Source of the DNA: Nannochloropsis oceanica
Lineage: Eukaryota > Sar > Eustigmatophyceae > Eustigmatales > Monodopsidaceae
NCBI GenBank assembly: GCA_004519485.1
Contig: CP038117.1
Span: 310,001 to 374,000 of the forward strand
Length of the DNA: 64,000 bases
Reading direction: 5' to 3'
Within the stretch, counting starts at the first letter, position 1; each line of letters starts with the position of its first letter. Under the pieces are notes generated by a model that made no database searches, was not told the origin of the DNA, and saw only the letters and a list, made by a program, of their open reading frames with translations. Of the stretch, positions 21,819 through 31,905 are shown one piece after another. The translations under genes were made by a program, and so were the position numbers.

Positions 21819-24354
21819 TTACACCCCCATCGTTGCCGGCTTCGGCAATGGCACCGCCGCCGCCACCGCCGCTGCCTCCCGTGCAGCCAAAGCCTCCTCC
21901 TCCACCGCCTTCCTCGCCTCATCCCCCAATCTGATCAATGGATCATACCTGTAGCTCTTCCCAGCGACTCCCAAAAAACATTCGGCGTCGTTATCTGAAT
22001 CACAAGGTTGGAAGAGCAATTCTGGGGCTGACCCAAAATCCAAGTGCCCAAGCGGATCATTGGGGTCCTCGAATCCCGTTTCGAGTACTTGAATGCAGCG
22101 TTTGCGGATGTTGTAGACTAGGGGCAGGCCGGTAGGGATTTCCACCTCGCTGATTCGATGGGGGGGAATGTCACACAGGTGCATGAAGAGTCCTCGGATG
22201 GCGTTTTCACTCGAAGCGATCATGACGGTTTTGCCCTTGGCCACGGACTGGGGCACGATTTGGTCGGTGTAGAAGGGAATGGTGCGGGACATGCAGTCTT
22301 TGAGACTTTCAGCCTTGGGAAATTTTCGGTGGATTTTAAGACGCATATCGGAGATGGAACGAATCACGGTTTCCCTGACGGAAACGCGCATGTCTTCAGC
22401 GTACTTGACGTAGCGGTCGTCGTTGCCGGGGTAGTGGGAGGAGAAGGAGGAGACTTCCGGAGGACGGGTCCCGTATGAGCGGCGCCAGCGTTTAAATTTG
22501 GCCTCTCCGTGGCGTTGAGCGATCATCTTTTTGGACAAACCCGTGAGAGCACCATAGTGGCGCTTGCGGAGAAGGGAGAGGGGGAAAGGAGGGACAGAGG
22601 GGAAGGATGAGAGAAACAGGTGATGGTAATGACATTAGAAAAGAGGAGCTTTCTAATCGTCAATTTGATGTATGGAGACGATACATGTCACTCTCCTTCC
22701 CACCCACCCATCCTCCCTCCCTCCCTCCTTTCATTACCTCGTTCAGCCGCCACGACTTGACGATCGGCACCCACAGACAATCGAGCTCATCCACCACCAA
22801 CCAGGCCGTCTCGATTGCCCGAGATAACCATGAAGTATACACCACATCCAGTTCAATTCCATGCCGTTTTAACAATTTCCCGGCATTTCTCGCTTCGATC
22901 CTGCCTTCGTTTGCCAGTGGCGCGTCCTCCCACCCTGTGAAAACACCCAGTTTATTGTACTCCGTTTTACCATGACGAATTATCACAATGATGGGATCGC
23001 GTTCCTGCTTCGCGTTTGCTGCATTTGACGCTGCTTTTGATGCCAAGACAGATGCCGTGGTAGGTACCACCATGCTCGGGTACGCGACACGCGTGGCAGG
23101 GACGGCTTGAGGGAGGGGAGCAAAAGAAGTAGGAAGGGTGACAGCCCCGCCACCCCCGATAATTGTAGCAGCGATGAGTTGCCGCTCTTCGCTTAGCTTG
23201 GCAAGGCCGCGGAGACGAGCGTCCATGACGGGGGGGTTATCGTTGTTGCCGAATCCGCCGTTTTCGGTCGAGTAGCCCGGGACAGAGGCGGCTAGCTCAG
23301 CTTCCCTTGCAAGAGCTGCGCGGAGAAGACCCTTTTTTTCGAGAAATTCGCCGGAGAGAGGGGGAACGGCACCTTCTTGCTTGATGGGGCGCATGTTTTT
23401 GTCGAATTTGTAGACGAGGGGTATGCCATTGGGAATGGCCACACTCTGGATGGCGGTTTGGTTGAGGTTGTCTATGTGCTTGACGATGCCTCGCAAGGAA
23501 TTAGCATGGGCCACGATCATCACCGTTCGCCCTGACCGTATATCTGGCAAAATACGGCTCTCCCACAAAGGCAATGTCCTCTCCATTGTATCCTGCAAGG
23601 ATTCTGTGACTGGGATTTCCTCTGGCTTGACATCTGCGTACTTTTTCTCGTACAAATGCCAGTGAGGATGGTCAGGGGTCATGGGAGGAGGGGTAGTTGT
23701 GAGGCCCGTACGAAACGCCTGCACCACTTCCTCCCCCAGTTCCTCTGCTAGTCCCGGCTTGCTCATCCCTTCCAACGCCCCGTACATCCTTTCGTTCAAT
23801 CGCCAGGACTTGTAAACAGGTCGGTAAATCTGCCCGAGCTCCGTAATTAAAATCCAGCTAGAGCGAATAGCGCGCTTCAAGCGAGAGGTATAGGTCACGT
23901 CTATTTCGTACCCTCGTTCCATCAACAAGCGGGCCGAGTGTTCCGTCTCCCGAATGCCACGTTCGTTCAAGTCCGCGTCAATCCACCCCGTAAAGGTCTT
24001 GTTGTAATTTAGCTGGCTCTCGCCGTGCCGAATCATAATGAGCGTGCCAGGTGCCTTGCGTTTTGTGGCGGCGTTGAGTGCTCGGTAGGCCTTCTTGGCC
24101 CAGCTATTGGAACCCGCAAACACGCGATCTTCTATCTCCGAGACAAAGGTGGTATTGCTCGCGCTGTGTAGGGAACTCCACATGCTGTCCACGCCGTTCA
24201 TCCGGTGAGGGGCCATGCGGCAAATGACGGCAGCGGAGTCAGTGGAGATGGCCCGGCAGGCGGGATCTAGGGGCAGGAGAAAGGCATAGCTCGAGCGAAG
24301 CAGGAGGGTGGCCACAAGCGCTGCCAGGATGCGCTGGGCACGCAAGTTGCCCAT
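21819..24354 (-). CDS. PGAM: Fused tandem 2,3-BPG-type phosphoglycerate mutase, plastid-directed
   Basis: Two exons (22738-24354 and 21819-22562) joined in phase 0 give 786 residues. The start at 24354 yields a signal peptide ending SYA-F-LLP, a plastid presequence. Two histidine-phosphatase/PGAM domains follow. Domain 1 (about 100-330) has the phosphoacceptor IRHGESQLN, the E of SWRLNERMYGAL and the second catalytic His in VAHANSLRG. Domain 2 (about 450-730) has IRHGKTEYN, SWRLNERHYGAL and the WRRS substrate loop. However, its second catalytic position reads ASSENAIRG, with Ser replacing His. The intron cuts inside domain 2 at SWRLNE/RHYG. Expected reaction: 3-phosphoglycerate to 2-phosphoglycerate in plastid lower glycolysis. 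Domain 2 may be catalytically altered. Confidence 0.92.
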
Positions 24355-24764
24355 CGGTTGTAGGTGAAAGCACGATGACGAACGTGTGGGTGATGGTGGT
24401 GGTGCACTCGACAGGTTCCAAGTACTGTTGCCGTGGGCAGAGAGCGGAAGCAACGATGCAAGTTGAGAGCACTCTTTTCGTTTGTCGTGTGTGAGGAGTA
24501 GAGTAAATGTGAGGCATTTAGCTGGTAATCGACATTTGAACATACTTCATGGCGAGCTCTGGCCCGCAGGCCCGTTGGGAGCCAGATGGGGAGGTCAAAA
24601 GCCTGTCCTTCTTTCGAAAAGAAATGCTCAATTACGTGAAGCAAACAGCATTCAAGTCAGTCCACAACACTATTCGTTTTACTTTCAACCCATGGTTCGC
24701 GCTGACACCTTGGTTAAAATGTGCCTTGTCCCTCTAATACATGCATGCACATACACTCCCTATT
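24355..24764. other. Intergenic region
   Basis: 410 bp between two minus-strand genes: promoter and 5' UTR of the PGAM gene and 3' UTR of the phytochelatin synthase gene. Nothing recognised. Confidence 0.5.
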
Positions 24765-26528
24765 TTACTTCCCTGGCCCGACCTCATCAGCCATGGCGGC
24801 AATCTTCCTCTTGAGCTGCGCCACTTCCAGCTGCAACGGTGGGCTATACACAGTTTGCGCCGAAAACAAACGGTAAATCGACCACCCCTGTCGCTGACAC
24901 ACCCACTCCAACATACTGATATATAAAATCGTGAGCACATGCCGCTCACTCACCACCTTCCCTGCACAACACGCCTCCTCCGCCGCCACATCCCTTCGTC
25001 CCGCCACCGAACGAAATCGGGCTAAATGCTCTTCATGCTGCTCCCCCATGGTTACAAAAATGGGGTGTGCCTCAATCCCTCCCAACAACGTATCTATCGA
25101 CCGCAGGTGCTTCTCACTATATCTCAGACAAAACGACTCATGAATAGTCACAAACATGCTCGCGATGCTCTCAGGCAAACTTTCCAAAAACAATGGCAAC
25201 AATCTATCATGATCCACTCTCGCAGATGCCTCTCCTTCCACACCTCCACCATATATCCCCCTCGTCATCTCCTCCTCCATCAACGGCGGCAGCTTCATCG
25301 CCGCCATGCGCATCCACGAGGCCAAGGCCTCGAATTCCTCATACCTCGTCTTATCAATCGTGAACAACAGACTCTCTGACACCATCCCCTTGGCCACGAC
25401 CATATATCCCCGTGAACGCTGTGTTTCAGGATCGGCTGTTTGCATGGCCTCCCACAGCAGGGGGACTGACACCCAATGAGGAGGGTATTTGAAGCGAGCG
25501 ACGTCCATGATCAAGGCCATATCCCTCCCTGCATGATACCCTCCTACCGGGGAGAAATGTCCTGTGCCGGTCTGACCCATAATTTGACGGTTGTAGCCGA
25601 CGATCAGGAGCTCGTTTTGTCCCTGCTGTACATGGTGTTGCTCCTGTTCGTGATGATGGTGGCTTCCATTACATGCCTCCTCCGAACACAACCTCGCCTC
25701 GCCCTCATGTAAGTGCGCATTCCTCCCACCAGTCGTCCGAATCACATCCCGCCGAAACTCCTCCACGCTCGTCGAGTCCCCATATTTCAACACAGTCGTT
25801 GCACCGTTACATCTTGCCAGACAGTCCAATTTCCCGATACATATCCCTCTCTCCCTTACCACCTCCAACGGTTCACAACACTCCAACATGCTCTCATCGA
25901 ACCACCTCCAGGGACCCTTCCATGTCCTTCCCGGGTCAATCGCCAAAGCATTTAATACCATCGTCAACGCCCCTAATCCACAAAAAGCGGGGTCGTCCTG
26001 TGTCTTAAATTGCTCCGACAAAGGAAAATAACTCTCCAACCCTCCCTGGGCCAAGGCCTCTTGAAACATGCGTCGCCCTTCCGTTGAGCTGAAAGGCACG
26101 CAGTGGGAGGTGGGCAGCTGTCGACGGTAGAAACTTTGAATGGCAGACTTGGCGCTGTTATGGACGATAACTTCTGGGGTAGGAGTGAGGGGGGGAGAAG
26201 AAGGCTCTGCTGCTGATGCTGCTGCTTCTAGGGGTGAAGATGATGCTAAAGGTTGTGGTTGGACCGGCATGACCTTGCCGCCAGTTCTTCGCTTCATGCT
26301 TGGACTGGTGACGCGTCCATCGTAGAAGGGGGTGGTGGCTCTCGCTGAAGCGCTGCTGCTAGCTGTGCTCGCGGGGGTGGTAAAAATGGTGTCCTTGCGT
26401 GGTGGAGCCATGCTGGCAAAGCAGCGCACGCATCCTTGTTGGCTGGCTCCCATGGCCGAGGCCGAGGACACTGCCTGCCGGGCAAGAAGAAGTTGTCGCA
26501 TGACATGGCGTGGGGGGGTCATGTTCAT
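24765..26528 (-). CDS. PCS: Phytochelatin synthase
   Basis: Single exon, 587 residues from the ATG at 26528. That start gives a basic, acid-free leader (MRQLLLARQAVSSASAMG) that may be mitochondrial or plastid; the frame is open upstream to 26882. The papain-like phytochelatin domain is clear: catalytic Cys about 185 in DPAFCGLGALTMVLNALAID, catalytic His about 325 in GQTGTGHFSPVGGYH, and Asp about 342 in DVARFKYPPHW. Unusually, about 40 extra residues including GSHHHHEQEQHH sit between the RDVIRT helix and the IVGYNR strand. The C-terminal half is the variable regulatory domain, with few Cys. It makes phytochelatins from glutathione and detoxifies Cd and other thiophilic metals. Confidence 0.95.
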   Translation of the reverse strand: MNMTPPRHVMRQLLLARQAVSSASAMGASQQGCVRCFASMAPPRKDTIFTTPASTASSSASARATTPFYDGRVTSPSMKRRTGGKVMPVQPQPLASSSPLEAAASAAEPSSPPLTPTPEVIVHNSAKSAIQSFYRRQLPTSHCVPFSSTEGRRMFQEALAQGGLESYFPLSEQFKTQDDPAFCGLGALTMVLNALAIDPGRTWKGPWRWFDESMLECCEPLEVVRERGICIGKLDCLARCNGATTVLKYGDSTSVEEFRRDVIRTTGGRNAHLHEGEARLCSEEACNGSHHHHEQEQHHVQQGQNELLIVGYNRQIMGQTGTGHFSPVGGYHAGRDMALIMDVARFKYPPHWVSVPLLWEAMQTADPETQRSRGYMVVAKGMVSESLLFTIDKTRYEEFEALASWMRMAAMKLPPLMEEEMTRGIYGGGVEGEASARVDHDRLLPLFLESLPESIASMFVTIHESFCLRYSEKHLRSIDTLLGGIEAHPIFVTMGEQHEEHLARFRSVAGRRDVAAEEACCAGKVVSERHVLTILYISMLEWVCQRQGWSIYRLFSAQTVYSPPLQLEVAQLKRKIAAMADEVGPGK

Positions 26529-27238
26529 AGTGCCCCGGGGTGTAGGATGTCCTTGTTCGTGTGCCTGTGACGAAGAAAGGCAGCGGCGCGTGGAGAAGGC
26601 GTGTGTGCGCCTTCGGCAGAGGCAGGAAGATAGCCTCCTGGTCAGAAAGAGGGTCGGGGGTGGGTCGGACGGGAGAATGAGCCACCTGCTGCGAAAGGAA
26701 CAAGATAAACGAACAAAACTTGCTTGAGGCGCACGGCCCCGCGCGTGGCCATGCGTGTGCCAGGGCAGGACAGAAGGCAGGATGATGCTCGTTCGAGGCC
26801 CCACCAGCATATCCCCCAGCCTGTTCGATGACTGTCGGTCTTCTTGATCTGCATCCCACACAATCATCTCATCCGTACACATGCATACTACGACGATAGG
26901 TAGCCAGCTGTATTGCGATCAAGTGGCTTCGGAGGGGCTGAATTCTAACGACAGCAAGACATAAAGTGTAGGGGACGGGCAGGTGGGAGAGGCTGTGTTG
27001 AGAGGAGAGTGAAGAGTTTGGAGTGGAGGGGCGGGTTGGATAGGTATGTCTTGAGAAGCCAGAAGGACCACCACCGAGAACCTTTTGCAGCTTGACAAGT
27101 GAGCCGCTTGATATCCATTCATCGGTGTACAGAGATTCCGGCGGCCGGGCCTACTTTGTCCATTCGACAGACCTCTTATTCACCTCCCCAACCTTACCCA
27201 TCCCACCTAAACAGTAGGCCAGTAGGCAGCAAGCAAGC
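26529..27238. promoter_or_regulatory. Divergent region, phytochelatin synthase / NOM1
   Basis: 710 bp between diverging starts. The synthase frame is open for 118 codons into it, so part may be coding if an upstream ATG is used. No named element seen. Confidence 0.4.
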
Positions 27239-30200
27239 ATGAAGAAGAAGGACCCCCTGCGCTTACCATCGGTGCTTCAGCATGAGCTTGGTATGGCTGG
27301 CAACGGCGGTGCTAGCAGTGGCAAGAAACAACCGAAGAAAAAAGCGTCCTTGTCTCGCAAGGAGCTGCGCAAGCAGGAGCGGCAACAGAAGAAGCAACGC
27401 AAGGTCACGCTTGTTGCGGGAGGGAAGCGTGGACGCCCTGACGAGTCCTCGCCAAGAGCAGGCAACGCAGGAACAAAACGGCCACGCCAAAGTACGAATG
27501 GAGGATCGGCGCCCTCGTCAATCGCTGGCATCAGTGTTCCTGTCCGCAAGTCATTGGGCTTGGTAGAACGGGCACGTGGCGACAAGGCTTCGACCACCAT
27601 CAGCAGTAGGAAGAGCATCAGTGGCAGCAGCAGCACCAACAGCTGCAGCAAGACGAACAAAGCAAGTGAAACTGCAACCGATGCTACTTTGGCGGCTGTG
27701 AGGAAAGACCCCTACATCCTGGCGGAAGAGGAGGAGATTCGTTATTTGGAGAGAAAGTTGGGGTTGGCCGGGAAGGATGCGAAGAAGAAGGAGGATAAGC
27801 TGTTGAGGGACTTGATGAAATACGAAGGTTTTGATGACAGTATCGGGGATTTATTGCAGGCCACGAACAGGATATCGGAATTGGTGGGCGGTAGGAAGAG
27901 TGTGGGGGGCAGCGGCAGTCTTACGAAGAACAAGGCGACGAAGAAAAAAGTAGTCTATGGAAGCCGGTTACAGGCCCTGTTGTTGGCGCAGCGCGAAAAA
28001 GGAGGGCTGATGTCGGACGAAGATGAGGGAAAGAATGGGGAAAGGGAGGCAGGAGCGTGGGATTATGAGGCGGATCTCGGGTCGGAGGAGGACGAGGACG
28101 AGGACGAGGAAGAGGAAGAGGACGAGGTTGATTTTGAGAATTTGAACACATTGAGGGCGGATGGGGGGGAAGGAGGAGTGCCTGACTTTTTTAGTAGTGA
28201 TGAGGAAGGAGAGGTTGAGATTGAGGATGAGAATGAGGGGAAGCTGATGGAGATAAATATGGGGGAGGAGGACGACGACGACGATGACGACAGCGACCTG
28301 CAAGAACAAGTACATGAAGAAGAATCAGGAGACTCCGATGCAGGATCCGATGCAGGATCCGATGCAGGATCCTCCTCCTCCTCCACTTCCTCTTCCCCCT
28401 TTCAACACTCCGAGGAAAGCAAGGAAATCATCGCGAATGCCTACCGCCCCGTGCAAGGCGAGGATATATATGGTAGGTCCACCGATCCCTCCCTCAGTAC
28501 CAATGGCCCTGCTGGGAGATACGTCCCTCCCCACCTCCGTCGTGCAGCAGCAACACCAGCAACAGCAACAGGAGCAGCAATGATAGAAGGGGACGACACA
28601 AGCAGTCCAGAATATGTTCTGTTGAAAAAAATGATGAATGGTTTAGCGAACCGCCTCTCCGAAACAAACCTCGAAGCCAGCACCCGCGAGTTGTGTTCCT
28701 ATTATTCCTCCCACCCTCGGAGTCGGGTCAATAAATTGCTCACCGACACGCTGCTGGCCTTGTGCATGAACAAGACACAAGTGATGAAGGCTATAGTACC
28801 TGTATATGCTGCTCTAGTGGCAGGGTCGCATTTCGGGGGGGGAGGCAGCGGAGGAGGAGGGGTGGGAGCGTTTGTCCTGGAGAGGATTTGTAGGGAATAT
28901 GACGCAACAAGGGAGAAGCTTGAAAAGGTGGGAGGAAGTGAGGAAGAGCAGGAGGAAGGGGAGGAGGAGAGGCTGGCCAGGGAATTGGATAACCTTGTGT
29001 TAATTCTCGGGTACTTGTATGCGTTTGGCCTCGTGGCGTGTGGGTTGATATATGAGTTGATTCGAGAGCTAGTCGCGAAGTTAGGGGAGAGAGATGTTGA
29101 ACTACTGTTGCTGCTGCTACGGACAACCGGACATCAGTTGAGGGGGGATGACCCGGCTGCACTGAAGGATATAGTGTTGGCGGTTCAGGAAAGAGCGACT
29201 GAGGTGATGGAGTGTGGGAGGGAGGGGGAGGGGATGAACGCGCGTGTTCGACACATGTTGGAGACGATCAATGATCTGAAGAATAATAAGAGGAGGCAAG
29301 CGCAGCTGCAGGAGCTTGAGAGGACACAACGATTGAAAAAGGTAGTGCAACGGACGAGAAGCAGCAGCGGCGGCAGCAGCAGCAGCAGTAGAAAGGGGGG
29401 AGGGGATACGCTGCATCTGACGTGGGCGGACATACGGGCTTCTGATGCAAGGGGGAGGTGGTGGAGGGTAGGGGCGTCATGGACAGGAAAGCAAAGCGAA
29501 GGCGAAGAGGACAACGGGGGGGAAGGGACTGGCAAGAGCAAGAGCAGCGGAGGGAGAAGGAGCAGCAGTAGCAGTGTGACCGACACGACGTTGCAAGCCA
29601 AAATGACCAAGTTGGCGGCGAAGCAGCGGATGAACACCGATGTCCGTCGGGCCATATTTGCGAGTATCATGACTGCGGCCGACTACCAAGATGCCTTCGA
29701 GAGGCTCATGCGTCTGAACCTGACAGACCAGCAAGAACGAGAAGTCGTCCGTGTGCTGGTCGATTGCGCGGGTCAAGAAAAAAACTACAACCCATTCTAT
29801 GCCTATCTCGCGGGGAGGTTGTGCGAGTACCACGATAAATACAAATTCACCTTACAATTGACCTATTGGGACATCTTCAAGCTCCTCGACGAGGAAGGGG
29901 CAGGCTTTGCCACTTCGGCGGTTCCCAAAAAAGGAGGGTCAAGAACAGCACCAGGAGCAGTGAATCCACAGCATCGTCGGACCGTGAATTTGGCGAAGAC
30001 GTTGTGTCATTTGATTGCGAAGGGATGGTTGTCTTTGTCGGTCCTCAAGGTGGTTGATGTAGCAGCGTTGGGGGAGGGGGGAGGTGTGTTTTTCCGGGCG
30101 TTTTTCGCGGAGTTTTTGGATGAGGAACGCTGTCCGGATAATGAGGTTTTGGGAGCGGTGCAACGAGTGGGGCTGTCTAAGAACCACTTGACCCTGACGG

Positions 30201-30409
30201 AGACCTTGACGGCATTCTTGCACCAGTATGCTTTGAGTGGGGGGGAGAAGGAAGGAGGGGTAGGAGGGAAGAAGAGGAAGAAGCGGGCGAGGTCGGTGGT
30301 GAAATTGTTGGATAAGCTGAGCGTGAGTCAATTTATGGGCGAGGGAGGAGGGGAGAGCGGAAGAAGGGGGAGGAGGGGAGGGAGGGATGATGGATGGGAT
30401 GGCGTGTAA
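27239..30409 (+). CDS. NOM1: Nucleolar MIF4G/MA3-domain protein NOM1/SGD1
   Basis: Single exon, 1,056 residues. The N-terminus is strongly basic (KKKASLSRKELRKQERQQKKQRK, a nucleolar-type signal). The SGD1/NOM1 signature follows, near 155-210: DPYILAEEEEIRYLERKLGL and YEGFDDSIGDLL. An acidic stretch (about 280-370) includes a DAGS repeat. RPVQGEDIYG and RYVPPHLRR precede a MIF4G domain (about 455-700), and an MA3 domain (about 795-930) with VRRAIFASIMTAADYQDAFERLMRLNL comes after it. NOM1/Sgd1 works in the nucleolus on 18S rRNA maturation and recruits RNA helicase eIF4A-III/Fal1. The second ribosome-biogenesis gene, Pescadillo, lies 5 kb away. Confidence 0.94.
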   Translation: MKKKDPLRLPSVLQHELGMAGNGGASSGKKQPKKKASLSRKELRKQERQQKKQRKVTLVAGGKRGRPDESSPRAGNAGTKRPRQSTNGGSAPSSIAGISVPVRKSLGLVERARGDKASTTISSRKSISGSSSTNSCSKTNKASETATDATLAAVRKDPYILAEEEEIRYLERKLGLAGKDAKKKEDKLLRDLMKYEGFDDSIGDLLQATNRISELVGGRKSVGGSGSLTKNKATKKKVVYGSRLQALLLAQREKGGLMSDEDEGKNGEREAGAWDYEADLGSEEDEDEDEEEEEDEVDFENLNTLRADGGEGGVPDFFSSDEEGEVEIEDENEGKLMEINMGEEDDDDDDDSDLQEQVHEEESGDSDAGSDAGSDAGSSSSSTSSSPFQHSEESKEIIANAYRPVQGEDIYGRSTDPSLSTNGPAGRYVPPHLRRAAATPATATGAAMIEGDDTSSPEYVLLKKMMNGLANRLSETNLEASTRELCSYYSSHPRSRVNKLLTDTLLALCMNKTQVMKAIVPVYAALVAGSHFGGGGSGGGGVGAFVLERICREYDATREKLEKVGGSEEEQEEGEEERLARELDNLVLILGYLYAFGLVACGLIYELIRELVAKLGERDVELLLLLLRTTGHQLRGDDPAALKDIVLAVQERATEVMECGREGEGMNARVRHMLETINDLKNNKRRQAQLQELERTQRLKKVVQRTRSSSGGSSSSSRKGGGDTLHLTWADIRASDARGRWWRVGASWTGKQSEGEEDNGGEGTGKSKSSGGRRSSSSSVTDTTLQAKMTKLAAKQRMNTDVRRAIFASIMTAADYQDAFERLMRLNLTDQQEREVVRVLVDCAGQEKNYNPFYAYLAGRLCEYHDKYKFTLQLTYWDIFKLLDEEGAGFATSAVPKKGGSRTAPGAVNPQHRRTVNLAKTLCHLIAKGWLSLSVLKVVDVAALGEGGGVFFRAFFAEFLDEERCPDNEVLGAVQRVGLSKNHLTLTETLTAFLHQYALSGGEKEGGVGGKKRKKRARSVVKLLDKLSVSQFMGEGGGESGRRGRRGGRDDGWDGV
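28337..28372. repeat. 12-bp coding tandem repeat
   Basis: Three near-perfect GATGCAGGATCC units inside the acidic region of the NOM1 gene, giving repeated Ser-Asp-Ala-Gly. Confidence 0.85.
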
Positions 30410-31905
30410 GGCGCGGAAGGGAGGGAGGGGAACAGGGGGAACGAGAAGGCGGGACTTGGAGAAGAAGAGGTATTTTAGTGAAAAGGAAAGCCTGTCGATT
30501 TAAGGGAAATTCTTCTTTAAGATGGAAGAAGTTTAAGGAGGGCGGATGAAGACAGTGCATTCAAACCAGTAATTGAGGGTGAGGTGAGTAAATTCATGTC
30601 AGTTTGGGACAAAAACAAAGTAAATCAAACGATATGCGACGCGAGGGCCATTGGGAAAAGGCAATCATGTGCGAAGGGTACATGTGGAGAGGGAAGTGCA
30701 GCAGGGGCCCGTGTTGCTTTTTTTTCCCCCTCCGACTAGAAGCACTCATACCTTTGGGCAGGACTCCTATTTAGAGTCCAAAAGGGAAGAAGTAAGAGGA
30801 TGACGCCGAGAACAAGTACAGAAGGGGCCGGGGGGGGGGGGACAGACTGAACACGGCAGATGTGCAACCAAGAGAAAAGCAATGCAAGGAAAAGAGTGGG
30901 CAACTGGGAGATAGAAGCATGATCAAGAGAGGCAGGTGCATTGAAGGCGTGCTGGAGGAGGGGGTTCGAATGAGAACCCTGTTGGTGCAGTCGTTTTGCC
31001 AGCGTTTCATTTATGCCACACGCTTGCTGATGGCAACGGGCAAGGCCATATTGGGTCAGTCGTGGTGCGTTAAGGGGCTTGGGTGGTAGGTGGTGGTGGT
31101 GGTGTTGATTGTGAGGCTCGCGGAAAGACTGAGCGTGGATACTGGATGACGGTGATGAGCGAATGATGGAAGGAGGTTGGCGGGTGTCCGTACGCGTACA
31201 ATGGATAATTGCGTGCGCGTGTGCGTGGAGGCGGCGTGTAGTGGCTCGGATGGTAACGAATGGCGGTGAAGGTGACGAAGATGGAAACGAGCACCGGCGG
31301 ATGGGTGTGATGATAAGAGAAGATGGCGTGAAGCCGACGTTCGTGTGGGTGTGGGTGTATATGCCGGGTGGAAGGGGTCTTGTGTGTGTGTGTGCGTGTG
31401 AGTGTGTGTGTGGTGACGAGCGGGCTGCGTGCGTGCTGCTGACGTGACGAGTGACATGTGGATGGATGATGACGTTGATGACATACACGTGAAGGCTTGA
31501 TGAATGGCCTGTGTATGTGTGTAGTGGGTGTGGGTGCATGGGTGGAGGAGAGAAGAGAAGAAAGTGTGAGTACACTGTCGTTGTTGATTTGAGTACGAAC
31601 ATGGAAGCTGAGAAAGACTGCAGCGCTTCCAAGAGCCCATAAACCATGTCTTCCCCCCCTTCCCCTTAAGCTGCTAACCGTGTGCAAGTGTGAAGTATGT
31701 GCGTGGTGATGACGAGGAAAGTCAAGTGGACGGAACACAAAGACCCCGCGAGGCGCAGCTTTCGAAATGAAGAGTGGTGATGAGGAGTGACGACGGAATG
31801 GCAGATGATGGCATGTTCGTCAATGACGATGAGGTAAAGGTGACGAGCGTGGTGGTGACAGACAGGGTGTGATGACAGCAATAGAAGCGGTTCTCGATTT
31901 GTTGT
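30410..31905. other. Gene-poor, GT/purine-rich region
   Basis: 1.5 kb between the NOM1 and H1 stops (convergent). It is dominated by G-rich and GT-rich low-complexity sequence (G run about 30830-30840, GT stretches about 31330-31420). The long minus-strand frame over 30736-31647 is a composition artefact (His/Thr/Ser only). 3' UTRs and spacer. Confidence 0.6.

Noticed and set aside
30960-30985. GGTTCGAAT resembling a tRNA T-arm
   Set aside because: No acceptor stem, D-arm or anticodon arm fits around it; similar TTCGA strings at 6381 and 41214 fail in the same way.
30736-31647. 303-codon minus-strand open frame
   Set aside because: The product is almost only His, Thr, Ser and Pro, from GT/GGT-rich spacer DNA; no domain, no conserved start context, and it overlaps other equally long frames.
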